Shown here: positions 23,787-35,539 of the stretch, one piece after another | Position numbering within the stretch: position 1 is the first letter of the stretch | Layout: each line of letters starts with the position of its first letter | Source of the DNA: Lingula anatina | Lineage: Eukaryota > Brachiopoda > Lingulata > Lingulida > Lingulidae | Reading direction: 5' to 3' | Assembly (NCBI RefSeq): GCF_001039355.2 | Contig: NW_019775380.1 | Location: 433,637-497,636 of the forward strand | DNA: 64,000 nt | Program-made: the position numbers and the translations under genes | The notes under the pieces: model-generated | What the model was told of the DNA's origin: nothing | Seen by the model: the letters and a program-made list of their open reading frames with translations, nothing else | The model's database searches: none

Positions 23787-26621
23787 GTAATAGAGTCAGC
23801 TAAACGGAGGCCACGAGCTCAATGTGGACAGTTAAATTTAATTTTAATTGGTCCAAATTGTTGAAAGCAAATTTGTGAAAGTGAGTAACCTCCCAACTCC
23901 GCGTTGACATATTTAAATTGGAGCGACACAGAAAAGTATAAGGCACCATGTGAAAAGGGTCTTAATATTGGTTTGTCAGTTGGGCCTAAAACGCAGCACG
24001 AGCGCGTTTACAGACTCGTTTAATCGATCAAAAGCGTTCTCAACTCATTTGGAAACTCGGTGTGCATTTAAAGTACACTGTATTTTTCTTTTTCTTCTTT
24101 TTCCTTTTCTTCGTCTCATCCACTTCAAGCCGTAGGAAGCGAGTCATTGGGGCGAAATGCTCATTCGCACTTCCAATACTTTTGATATCAAAACAAACAA
24201 CTCAAGCATTTCTGTTGGTGGAAACTGGTGGGAAGATACTAGAAGTGGATGAGGTACATAAGTATCTCAGAGCGATATTTAATCACAGCGGATACTCTAA
24301 TTCAAACGAGGAAATATTAGTCCAATCTGGTGGGAAAGGAAAAATAATTTCTAAGATCCACCCTTATCAGCAGTAGGAACGCAAGGCATATAGCCTACAT
24401 CTGCAAAACTGAACCATTTAATCGTTTGTCATCTCTTAAGCCGATCTTAGACTGTGCACCTTCAGTCACAAGAAGGGTAGCATTGAAAATCGAGATATTC
24501 GTTATTTTCTGTTTTGCCCCCATAAAAACATGGAGGTACTGACAATGTACCTCAGAGAGGACACATTAAACGCATCAGAAAGGACACATTTAGCAAAGTT
24601 TAGAATCGGAATACATGTAGGCCTACGACCGCTTCGAGGGGAAGCATGACGATATATAGGAGAAAAAATCGTTTCTGCAATTTGGCTGTACTGAGGATGA
24701 ATTACATTTTCTGATTCACTGTACATTGTATAAAGATATCGATTTTAATAACAAGCCAGGCAAGCCGGGGGCAAAATGACCCGCGTGTCACAATAATCAA
24801 TTTTATTCTTACCAGTTTCCCCTTGTATCCTTTGCTACTTAAATGTTCTCATAAAACAAAGATGATTAAAACATGATGTGTTTCAGAAGACACATGAATA
24901 TAATGCTTAATAATCCCTATGCTTGCTTTATGGTGGTTTGGGCATACGAAACGGAATGTCCTAGAATGTGGAAAGATCACAGAAAGGCGAGGATTGTATT
25001 AGTTGTGCCGCGCAATTGTGTCTTATCACTGCTTACACAATGAAAAAAACGTTTCTCATAAAGAAGCTTAACACGCATAGTGAGAAGATATTATTTCAAT
25101 GCCCAAATTAAGTTGTTTTGCTTTGTTAAGTTAGTCACAGTAAATGTTAAGCACTCTAAATTTTAAACAATTATAAGTAAAATATTTCAATAACGATTAT
25201 GTGACCTAGGTCATTTCCTCCATGTGTGAAGGAACATCTTCCCAATGCGACTAAAAAGATATATGCGTATCTGGGTAAGTCGTAAAAAAATAATAATAAT
25301 AAAAATAAAAAAAATAATAAAACGGAATAAATAAATAAATACAATAAAATAAAAAAATAATAATAATAATATTTTTTAAAAATAGCTCATTTCTGTTTTT
25401 CAAGTCCTGATAACACCGTCTTGTTATAGTATATGAATTGCATTGAAGGCGCATTGGATTACCGTGGCTTCCTCAACGAACAACTTATCAGTTGAGTCAA
25501 ATAAAATTGAATTCAGTGAAAGCTTAATCGAGTGTCTCGTCTGTTCACACTACTTCAGCTGTTTTTCGAACCTTTGCGAATTTTAACCCTTTTCTTTTCA
25601 AATTGTTGATGCTGTTGATATTATGTATAATAAAATGAGATTGATGTATCTTTAAATACTATAGGTTAGGCAGAGTTGTCTAGAGCACTTGAGAAAGGCC
25701 ACGGCATGTATTAAATGGGAATTTCTATGAGGTATACAGGGTTTACACAGCTGCTGAAAAACGTATTTAAAAATTGATATTTAATCTTTGAGAAGATTAA
25801 GCAACTGTATTTAAACGTTACCTGATGGAAAACACGGTAATAAATTCGCCCTATGATGATACAAGAACGGCGGTGTGAAGTAAAAGGCGTCAAAGAACAA
25901 CTCGTACATGGTATTCATTAAAGAATTACATGTATTAAACACGATCAATAATTTTTTTAACTCCCAATCTTTATTTATCTATTTATTTATTATTATTATT
26001 TGGTACTTTATACAAACCTATGCCAATGTTTCCAAAGACCTATAATCCTAATCTGATCCCTTCGCATACTTGTTAAACATTAAAAGCAACTTTATGTTGG
26101 CATTGATACAATATCTTCTCACTCTTCTGTAAATCACATGTAAACCGAAGCAACTCCTCTTTTTTCATATGACCAGTAAAGACATCGTGTTGAAGTTGAA
26201 TTTTTGCAACATTTTCTCGCTCTCTTCCTTAGTTTTCTTGAGCGCTCGGTAATATTTGGAGCGTTTTTCATACTGTACATAACAACCAAGTCATCTGAGT
26301 TTGCTGTTCCACGCAATTCAGGTAGGTGAACGTAAACCTCGTGCAAGAAAACGGATATAGTACTTAGAAGGCCCAACAAAAATTAGTTTCCCGTTTAACA
26401 GCTAATAGAGACAGTGTAGTACAACTGAAACGTATTCAACTCCATTCACGTACGAATACCCGTCTTTCTTTACTAAACATTTTGTTCAAACACTAGATGA
26501 ATTTCCGTTGTTATAGTAACATGATAAACAATAAATGGCAATGGGGTAGTGAGGGTAGGAGAGAGAACAAAAAATGGAGGATCAAAATTGTAAAGCCGTA
26601 TTCCTCACACACTCACTTACA
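23787..26621. other. Intergenic stretch, AT-rich
   Basis: Contains an AAT/AAAT simple-sequence tract (about 25285-25383) and a TTTA tract (about 25970-26000). A 104-codon plus frame (24062-24376) begins in a poly-Phe run and shows no domain. No gene supported. Confidence 0.55.
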
Positions 26622-26901
26622 GCTCATTTAGGTTCGCGGACAAACTGATCCGTCGACTAAATATGGCAGACCCCACTTAAAAGCAATGCCGCTAATTCCC
26701 TGAGGATCTCCCCACCTCCACACGTGCAATGAAACGGATTAAATGTCGCCTTTCCGAGGTTTAATTGCTAGGCCCCTGCAGTGATGGCGCGTGTGGAGGC
26801 GGGGAGACTATCAGGGTATTGGCAGCATCGATTTTACGTGGGTTCGGCCATATTTAGTCAGCAGATTAGTTAGTCCACGGAGCATCTGTTCTGAATGCGC
26901 T
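26622..26901. mobile_element. Long palindromic element with CTAAATATGGC arms, copy 1
   Basis: About 280 bp folding back along its length. The outer arms GACTAAATATGGC and GCCATATTTAGTC pair, as do inner arms CTCCCCACCTCCACACG and CGTGTGGAGGCGGGGAG. Noncoding. Confidence 0.8.
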
Positions 26902-26902
26902 C

Positions 26903-27066
26903 TAAGGTCCCATTCGAAATAGTCCGGGGTCAAATATGGCGACCTACTACAAAGCTTGTCTTCTAATCCGCTAATGGACACTGAATAGGCATCCTGAGGG
27001 TATTCAAGTTGGTCGGCCATATTTGACCCTCGGACTAGTTAGTCCCCTATTCTGAATGAGGCTTTA
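26903..27066. mobile_element. Related palindromic element, copy 2, adjacent
   Basis: About 164 bp directly after copy 1. Its arms GGGGTCAAATATGGCGACC and GGTCGGCCATATTTGACCC pair, with outer ends TAAGGTCCCATTC and GAATGAGGCTTTA. It is clearly related to copy 1, with AATATGGC in both. Confidence 0.8.
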
Positions 27067-28329
27067 GAGACTTTTTGGTAACCAACTTTGTAGTTATCCA
27101 GAATAACTCTCTGATTTCACGAGAGATACCCAGAACAGAAGGGAGACCAATGCTCTGCTTCTTAGCTAGACAAAAGTAACTTCGTCGATCGCTAATTTAA
27201 CTTTCCAAAATAAATAAGTCAAAAAAGACCAAGTGTGCTCCACCTGTGCCCTGTGAGTTATTTCTCTTCGCCTATGTAAAAAAAACAGCTCTCAAGTAAA
27301 TGCTTTAGGCGAAACACAACACTAAACTGTTAACGCGCTTGCTATAAACCTGCTGTACATTTAGTTACACACATTTGTCTCTTTTCGCAATGAATGATGC
27401 TGAAATTCTATAGAAGGGCCCACACCTAAACCCTTCGTGACCTGTTTGGAAAATTAAAATCAACGTCTTAATTGCTATTTTACACGGGTAAATCCTAGTT
27501 TGAACAAAACCATGATGCACTCTCTGAGTTATTTGTTAACCTCAGCCTAAGGTTCATTTTTTATTTCGGTTTCTAAGGTCCTTTTTCCAGATCAGCTGAC
27601 TTTCACATAAAACGATCAGCGTCCTTACTATTTCCTACCCGCTTTGCACACACTACCATACTTATGCAAGTATATTTTACTGTCAGCATTTTCCCGCCAG
27701 AACATACGAATCAGGGAACATGGTCAGGTACTTGACAAATAATACTTGACAAAAGGTCCTATTGAAACTGAAATTTTATCAAAAACTTCTCGCATGTACC
27801 CATCTATTTGCAAACGGAATCTTTTAGTCACAGTATTGAACGCTTTCATTCAAATGCCTTTTTTTGTTTCCAATTAATGTATTCCAATTTCTATTACAAT
27901 TTTAATTGAATCTTAATAAGAAACGATATGTTTTGATTAAAAGACATTACTAAAGCTTCAGACGTTTTAATTATTGTGTGGCTAAAAGGTTTCTAAATAT
28001 CATTAAAATTAATTACAAACTCCATTACAGAAAAACAAACCGTGCAAAAAGAGCCAATTCTTTTTATTATTCGATTTTCTAAGAGTTCTTTGAAAAAAAA
28101 ATATTATGGAACGTGGAATCTTCATTATAGTCTCCCTTTCATAAAAACGAGATATGAAACCATCCATTACACAAAAACAAGATAAATCTTTCAAGTAATT
28201 GTTACCAGTCTGTATATATGCAATGCATTATGACACGACCGGCAGACCCTAAAGTGAACACGCTCTAATCACCTCAATCAACGAGCTAATGAAGACCAGG
28301 TTTTATTTTTCTGTTTATCTTTTTTGCAG
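27067..28329. other. 5' flank or 5' intron of the GPCR gene
   Basis: No coding sequence recognised. It ends in a good acceptor (pyrimidine-rich, then TTTTTTGCAG at 28329), so at least its distal part is probably an intron in the GPCR 5' UTR. Confidence 0.45.
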
Positions 28330-28418
28330 GTATCTCTCCGAGAACACTCATTGTTGCTAGTGTGGCGATCCACTTCGCGGTTCCTCTCCTGCGCTAGTTC
28401 TTCAACCTATAAAACAAC
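28330..28418 (+). other. 5' UTR part of the GPCR exon
   Basis: Runs from the acceptor AG at 28328-28329 to the start codon. The context before the ATG (AAAACAACATGA) has A at -3. Confidence 0.4.
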
Positions 28419-29546
28419 ATGAATATTCCCGACGTCGTTAATTCCACAGACTCCTTTCTGATAGGTTCTTCCAACCTCGACGAAAGCTATTTGAATGCTA
28501 CGCTATTTCAAGATTACGACAATTCGTCTTCTTCATTCATGAATAACTCCTGGAACATTAGCCAGGAACAGGGGAAGGTATACAGCCAACTCAGCTTGGT
28601 TTACCAAGTAATTCCTAAAGTACTAGCGATTTTGGGAACTGTAGGAAATGTCCTGACATTCATTGTGTTCCTGTGGAGTAAGAGCTTGAGGAAGACTGCC
28701 CTTGCCCAGTTCCTGTTGGCCCTGGCAGTCACGGATACGCTGCTTCTATGGCTACATTTACTGTACACGCTAACAGCGTCGGGGGATCTAGAAATAAGAA
28801 GTGCGGTTGCGTGCAAAGTGCTGGTATGGCTGACCGACACTGTCACCTACGTCTCGTCATGGCTCATCGTCACCGTGACATTCAATAGATTCATCGTCAT
28901 TGTCCTTCCCCTACGAGCCACCAGGTGGTGTCAGAAAAGAAACGCGCGGATTGCTATCTTTGTGATCGTGAGTGTATTTTCATTAGTCAGCATATATAAT
29001 TTCTGGGCATGGGACGACGTGTTTGTCTCCAAGAAATACTATATGTGTAAAATGACCAGAAAAGAACTCATTAGACCTAGGATAATAATGGTGATTGTAC
29101 TCTTCAGTCTGTTGCCCTCTCTCACTTTGTTCACTATGAATGGGATTATCATGAAGAACCTCTCCGAGGCTTTGTCCAAGCAGGCAGTTTACCGTGCTAG
29201 TTTCAACAAGCAGAAAGTCAAGGGGGTTCAGCGCCAGCTTGACATTTTACTTTTAACCCTCTCCTTTTCATTCCTGATTTTAACTCTACCTCTTACTCTT
29301 GTCGACATTGTAATTTTTTCGATGTATGACGATACCAGCGTGCTGCCACGCGATGACATTTTTGTTAGACTGTATATGAGCAGAGAGATTCTGAACATTT
29401 TCTCGCTCACAAACAACTGCCTTATTTTTCCGTTGTACTGTGTTTCTGGAAGAAAGTTCCGAGGAGAGTTGAAAAGCGTTTTCTGCCGCATCAAACTAAG
29501 GCTGGAGCAGAATGTAGAAAGAGATCCGCCCCCTGATGCTCTCTGA
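28419..29546 (+). CDS. Class A (rhodopsin-like) G-protein-coupled receptor, orphan
   Basis: A 375-aa seven-helix plasma-membrane receptor encoded in one exon. The extracellular N-terminus (1-58) carries sequons at N8, N26, N35, N42 and N46. Approximate helices: TM1 60-86 (GNVL at 76-79), TM2 95-117 (LAVTD at 102-106), TM3 129-161, TM4 177-199, TM5 219-243, TM6 273-300, TM7 321-341. Cys132 and Cys210 are placed to form the TM3-ECL2 disulphide. Two signature motifs deviate: E/DRY is FNRF (155-158), and NPxxY is replaced by NNCLIFPLY (332-340). TM6 has FLILTLP where CWxP is usual. The short tail after TM7 has a Cys at 356 that could be palmitoylated. The overall look is of invertebrate peptide-type orphan receptors. 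Ligand and subfamily are unknown. The start is the first Met with a good context and gives a complete TM1. Confidence 0.88.
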   Translation: MNIPDVVNSTDSFLIGSSNLDESYLNATLFQDYDNSSSSFMNNSWNISQEQGKVYSQLSLVYQVIPKVLAILGTVGNVLTFIVFLWSKSLRKTALAQFLLALAVTDTLLLWLHLLYTLTASGDLEIRSAVACKVLVWLTDTVTYVSSWLIVTVTFNRFIVIVLPLRATRWCQKRNARIAIFVIVSVFSLVSIYNFWAWDDVFVSKKYYMCKMTRKELIRPRIIMVIVLFSLLPSLTLFTMNGIIMKNLSEALSKQAVYRASFNKQKVKGVQRQLDILLLTLSFSFLILTLPLTLVDIVIFSMYDDTSVLPRDDIFVRLYMSREILNIFSLTNNCLIFPLYCVSGRKFRGELKSVFCRIKLRLEQNVERDPPPDAL

Positions 29547-32500
29547 ACTGAGAGATTCATGGCTGAGGCGTTCTAGAACATAGACTCTATGTAACATTCT
29601 GTTTCATTTAACGATTACTTGTAGAACAGAGCGCAAAACGATATTGTACGCTAATGCTTTTGTACTCATACAGAAAAAAAGGCATCCACACGTATTTTAA
29701 GATGTGTAGGTATTCAAAGTTGCATCGGTATTGTCATTCGTCACCAAGAAATCAGCAGACTCAGGGAATAGAGTGCACCTTCTGTGAATTGAAGTTCAGT
29801 TTCATTCTGTTATTTGTATGATGGCGTGGATGTGTTCTAGTAAGTAGAATGGGGTACAGAATCATCATCATTTATCAATACTACCGATACCTGTGTTCCT
29901 GAATTTTCAATATAAGAAATTTAGCTGCTTCATTAGCCAAACGTTAATATAATCCCTCTAAAGAGTATTATCGGGGAATATTCTTCTCGACATTTATATC
30001 AAGACAAGATAAATCAATAACCAAAAACTCATCTACATTTTTGAATTCAATCCTTGTCTTCCCCAACAAAGTTGTGACGTCTTCTGCGGCACAGCTGTGA
30101 CACGTTTATTTCTAGCCTTCTGACGTTCTTTTGAAACATTGCTGATAAGACCCGCACACTCGGTGAGTGCCGTATGTTTATCAGCATCTGAAAAGGGTAC
30201 ACTGAAACTGTTTCCGACTTAATGGTGCTATTCGATTCTCATAAAAATCCAGTATTTTGTTATGAAGATCCAATTCTATGCTTCTGACAAAACAGATTGT
30301 CTGATTATAATGATGTTTCAAAACATGACCCATGTATTACCTTTTATCAAAGCTTGGGCACTTGAGCAGAAGCGCTCACATACATATAGCAATTTATATC
30401 ACTAATTGAGCTTCCTTGTCAACTCTTATTTTCAACAAGATCTCTATGAAACACGATATTCTGACAAAACAGATCATCTGGTTATCGTGCAGTTACAAAA
30501 CATGTCCCCATAATTAGCTCCTCATTTAAGCTTGCGGAAGCGCACACATATAGGCCTACATGTAGCTTTTTTCATATCAGTTAAATTCTGAGTTTCCTTG
30601 TCAACTGTTATTTTCAGCAAGATATCTAGCTTCGAAACAGGGAATACACTTGCATCGCGATTTGATATGGCCCCTCTGTCACAGCCAGGCGAACCAATTG
30701 TTAAGTCTGTGCGAATATACTGTTAACAAGATGTTGAACTCCTTGAAACCATGAAAAAACAAAGATATTACAATGCTTCTTTGTTGTAGTATCATTGGTG
30801 TCGATTTGCATTACCTGTGACTGAAGAACCAGATATAGTTACGATGAGGCGATGTACAGCAAAGTGACATACATCAATAGAAAGTACAGTATATGGGCGA
30901 GACGAACGGGTTATATTTTTTGGCATTACTTAAAAACTTTTATTATAGTTTTTCATTCATAATATATGGAATGACTTCACCCATTGTGCCACTCTGTTTA
31001 GGCGCAATTGAACCTTGTAAAAATTGGTATCCACAGGTTGAATGCTACGCAAACCAACGTTGCGCCTATCAGTCAAACTGCTCAGCAGACCATGTCAAAT
31101 TTTGCTTTTTGTAATATCTTGACTACTAATTATACTAAAATCATACTGTTTTCGCATTAGCTGGTGGTTGTAAAAGACTAAACAGCATAGAGTTCAGCTA
31201 AAGAAATTTCCGTTTGGTGCGTTCTTTCAATGAAATTGGCTTCCATGTCTACATTCAATTAACTACAGTATCGATCTTAGCACTAGAAAAACCCGAAGCT
31301 CTTTACCTAATCTGTAAATGATATTCCTAATTTTAATGACGGTCCCACAAATTAAAGAAAAGAAATGAAAAGAGGATCAAATCATGCATTTAATCATTTA
31401 ATGTGTACCATCTAAGGTCAGATTTATACGAGCAAATATACTGACATAGGCGGAAATGTAAAAAATAATGACCTAAAGATTATTTTATCGATTTCGCACT
31501 TAGGCGTTTGTAATTTCGTTAAAAGACATCGTCGCCAAACCAATGTCGCCTGTCTTGCTGAACAGGAGTGCCCGCCTCTGGGTCCAATTACACAAAAGTA
31601 ATCAAGTCGAAAAGTACTCTTATATTTAAGAAAGAAAATGTCGTTTAACTTTGATCCAGGATAAACTTTCATTAGAGCATGGGCAAAATTAGTTATTATG
31701 TCCAAGATTAGGGTTATGGGCGTATACCCTAAAATATATAATTATATGACCTAATTCAAGTTTTTTTCTTTTATCTTTTATTTATCAATCTGTCACATTT
31801 AGCACATACAAATGGTTATATTATAATCATATATATTTATGTGCATCATGTTAAACAACTGTACACGTGTGTTAATGCATGCAGGTGCATGTCAAACTGA
31901 ATTAAAGGATTTGCGCCATACCGTCAGAATGGCCTGAAAGGAACATATTCTTCAGAAAACATGCCCAACTAACGATATCTTTATCCAAGTACACAAATTA
32001 AAAGCTCATTTTTTAAATTTTTGGCTTTAAAAAACGTCCTATTTATAAAGCAGTTGCAGGGTGTAGTTGCCGCTTGGACATTACCTTTATAGTTTTGTAG
32101 TCTGACCTTGACCTTTCATTGAGTGAAGTTTGTCGGGCCAATGACAAACGCTCATACTATATATTGTGCAATTACACATTTTGGTTGAGTTGGATGTGTT
32201 GTTTTGCAAACCCCAGAAAAGTAATATTGAATGGATTATCGGATGTCTATCATTAAAAGACGGTTGTCTCATTTAGATTTAGATTAAGAAGTATACATTA
32301 TCTTATCTACCAAAGATGCTTGCATAAATCTTAATGTATACTTTGCCATCTTATAAGCGGTTTGAGATTAGATTCTTATAGGCAAAATTGCAGAACATTT
32401 AGATGAATGGTCTTACATTTAAAGCTACGGAAACGTCACCGGTAGCTGCCTTTTGTAGATATGCGTTAGGTGTCGCGCCGACAAGCATGGTAACTAAGGG

Positions 32501-32715
32501 ATACAAATGAGAAATGTAGTCGCTGTCGTTGCATTGTTCATGTAGGTTCAGTCTCATAAGCAAGTAACATGGAGATATGAATGAAAATACTGAGGCTGCT
32601 TTAGAAACAATTCACATATCGACAAAGGAAACGGTTCGTTGGCACGAGAGTGGCAATACCCAAAGCACCAACGCCAATGTCGTCACAGCCACTTTTGCAG
32701 ATGAGAATTTTCTTA
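29547..32715. other. 3' flank of the GPCR and intergenic DNA
   Basis: No further gene recognised. A 93-codon minus frame (31424-31705) and a 73-codon plus frame (30893-31114) show no domain. It includes the imperfect two-unit repeat at 30283-30640. Confidence 0.5.
30283..30640 (+). repeat. Diverged tandem repeat, two units of about 176 bp
   Basis: Both units start TTCTGACAAAACAGAT, contain an AAAACATG(A/T)CCC core and a (A/C)CTTCCTTGTCAACT-type word, and end in a TTATTTTCA(A/G)CAAGAT word. Alignment by eye shows many substitutions, so the duplication is old. Confidence 0.65.
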
Positions 32716-32930
32716 GACCCCATTCCTAGAGATTGGATCGATCAAACTAGATCGACCTAACTCCCTGGGGGTTCACGCTGAATAGCTGTCAGCCAAGCGC
32801 GCACGAAAGTTAATTACCCCCTAACAGCTTGTAGTAGGCGGAACGGACATTTAAGCCGGATTATCTGACAGTAATCTAATAAGACTCCCCACGGGGATAG
32901 ATCGATCTAAAATCTATGGGAATGCGCCCT
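32716..32930. mobile_element. GATCGATC palindromic element, copy P3
   Basis: About 215 bp and very like P2: CTCCCTGGGGGTTCACGCT, CGAAAGTTAATTACCCCC, TAGATCGATCTAAAATC, ending TATGGGAATGCGCCC. TTAGA occurs on both sides and may be a target duplication. Confidence 0.85.
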
Positions 32931-33335
32931 TAGAGAAATGTATTCTGTCACTGTCTTTTTCTGCCTTCTGCTTTCATATCATCATCCAGCACAATCAACC
33001 CTTTCCGTGCATTATTTGCCGTGCAGCACATTTTTATTAGTGCTTTACCCATAGGGTACACTTAGACGCGCTTTGATTACTGCTCTTGGGAGCACGTGGG
33101 TTCGGTTAATAACAAGAAATAATCGATTACATAATGAGCTTGCTGACTGGGATACGTACATAAAGCTTGTTTGTGCTCTCTCTCTCTCTCTCTGCCTGTC
33201 TGTCTGAAAAATGTTTCAAGTCTACTTCCCAATATAGTCTTTTTTTGAAATTTTGCAAATGTTTAAAATGTTTTGACTTTTTTCAAAAAATTAGATTGTA
33301 CCATAAAACGCGTTTAGAAATTGCCTAAAAATTGT

Positions 33336-33497
33336 TTTCAGCCCAAGCGGCTTAGACGGCTGGGACGCCCGCTGAAGCTGCTAAACGATAGTTAATTACC
33401 CCTATCATCGTCAGCAGACGTGACAGACATCTAAGCCGCCCAAGTAATTGCAATTAAGCGAGAACCCCCTCGGAGATAGTTTGATCCAAAGTAAGTA
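33336..33497. mobile_element. GATCGATC palindromic element, copy P4 (truncated subtype)
   Basis: The core pairs GCGGCTTAGACG with a later TCTAAGCCGC around a GTTAATTACCCC centre. The right end GAGATAGTTTGATCC resembles P6. Its outer left end is missing, and it runs straight into P5. Confidence 0.7.
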
Positions 33498-33502
33498 CGA
33501 TA

Positions 33503-33772
33503 GGGACCATTCCCACAGATATTTTGATCGATCTATCTCCCTGGGGAGTCTCACTAAATTGCTGTCAACTTGACGGCTTAAATGTCTGTCACGCTTAGTT
33601 AAGTTGTAAGGGGGTAATTACCTTTACCCCCTAGCTGATTCGGTAGGCGTCACAGACATTTAAGCCGGTTAGCTGATAGTAATTTAGTGAGACTCTCCAG
33701 GGAATTAGATCGATCCAAATGGATCGATCTAGGCATGGGAACCCAGTGATAGTCTCTGGGAATGGTCTCAAA
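33503..33772. mobile_element. GATCGATC palindromic element, copy P5
   Basis: About 270 bp. The ends GGACCATTCCCA and TGGGAATGGTC are inverted. GATCGATCTATC near the left pairs with GGATCGATC near the right, and TAAGGGGGTAATTACC sits at the centre of paired TGTCTGTCACGC and GCGTCACAGACA arms. Confidence 0.85.
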
Positions 33773-35267
33773 GATGTTATCGTCCCTACTGTAAAAAAAA
33801 GATACATCACTCTATGTCTCTTGATAACAGTAATGAGACAGAATGAGTAAAATAGGCAACTTTCAAATAAACGTTACGTGAGTTTTTTTTAAAGTTGCTT
33901 GCAGCTTGTTAAGCAAATGAAACCTCTCAGATCGTGAAAGGGCGCGGGGGTCTACGCAACTATTACCTTGTCAGCACCGTGTATTTTAACTGTAACTCAA
34001 TGCGATATTTGCCTATCTGTAAATATATATATATGTAGCGTGTATACGCCGACACACATATGGGAAGTGTCAAAATGTATATCCCTCGAAAAGATTCATT
34101 CATGCCAACCAACAGGTCCGTTACTGAAAAAAGAAAAATGTCAAACAGGATAAAAGAGCAGAAACCTCTCAACCTCCCACACGTATGTGTTGTTACTGCA
34201 CCATATTCCGGCTCTGTTCTGTATCAGCCAAATATACCCTGAATCTCTTGGAAACAGGCCTCGAGGACCAAATAGTTATCTTTCCAATGTCACCCAATAA
34301 GAAAAGACAGAGGGGTTTCCGATAGGTAATAAATATCAGGGTATCTGGATTTACCTCCAGTTCAGTGCAGTTGTATTTACTCAGCCTGATGGAAATATTA
34401 GCTGTCTTAATAATCATGATGTTATGTGGTGAAAAAGTATCCTCATGATTGATGAGACAAGAAGAGGAATGGAGACAGAACCAGAAATTGAGTAATCATG
34501 TTTGCTGTTGATGTAAAATTTCGGCCAGAAAACTAAACTAGGAGCAAAATTTACAATAAGGGGGAGAAAAAATCACTCCGACAAGATCTTGTGTATATTT
34601 CGTGTCAAAAGAAATACCACCAAGAGTTTTCAAGAGTTTCAAATGTTTACTGTTACAGCAACTCAGGTGTGCTAATAATAAAGGTTAGTTTCCAGCAAAC
34701 TAAAACTCAGGGTGCCAAATATCAATATGATTAGGACATTTTCGCTTCATAGTACCCAGGAACGAACTGGTATTTGTGGCCTTAAAAGGCACGGCCTACT
34801 GTATTGGTGAAACAGAATTAGGCCTAAATCATATTAGAATTTTTTTTTCAAATGTAGCCTATAGGTTGACCACCAAAGATCACCTTCTGTCACCGAGGAC
34901 ACTGAAATGGTCAAATGTCTCGTCTGACCAATATAAATGAACATATTAAAAATGGACATGTTTAAAAGCTGCAAATCGTTGTTATAGTTTTATTTGGTAG
35001 AGGAAGAAAGTAAGAAATAAAGAGAGTGAAAACTAACGATTTTTGATTAATCTCGTAGTATAAAGAAAAAGTAAATTAAACAGGCCTGGCCATTGGCTTC
35101 CTACATATACCTAGCCTCCGATATCAAGCCTCCCTAAAACACTATACAAAACCACGCTGTGGGGCACTGTGCACTTCAACGGTTTGGGATAATGTGGCTG
35201 TCCCACTCCCATCGCCCCTTAAACGGGGGCTCAACAGAAGACGGAGGTTCAGTGCAATCACTCAGCG

Positions 35268-35437
35268 GCAGGCCCGTAGCCAGGGGGGGTTCGGGGGGTT
35301 CGAAAGAACCGCCCTTTTTGCTGGAAAAAGGTCCACTTTGGATAGAATTTGATCTAGGTACATAAAGGTTTAATGGTAAAAGGTCCACTTTTTCAAAAAA
35401 CGAACCCCCCATTTGAAATTGCTGACTACGGGCCTGC
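35268..35437. mobile_element. MITE, GCAGGCCCGTAGC family, copy 1
   Basis: A 170-bp element with terminal inverted repeats GCAGGCCCGTAGC and CTACGGGCCTGC, and inner GGTTCGGGGGGTTCG and CGAACCCCCC. It also carries two AAAGGTCCACTTT words. Related copies lie at 36888, 46947 and 50681. Noncoding. Confidence 0.85.
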
Positions 35438-35539
35438 AGCGGGGAATCTGGAATAAATGTAAGTCCATGCTTCAGATGCGTAACTTGCATTACAAAACAT
35501 TGACAAGGGTATGCGCTACTCAGCACCTAAGACTGGGTT

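Noticed and set aside
24062-24376. 104-codon plus-strand frame
   Set aside because: Begins in a poly-Phe (TTC/TTT) run and has no recognised similarity.
31424-31705. 93-codon minus-strand frame with a GPRGGHSC segment
   Set aside because: No domain, no conserved partners; treated as chance.
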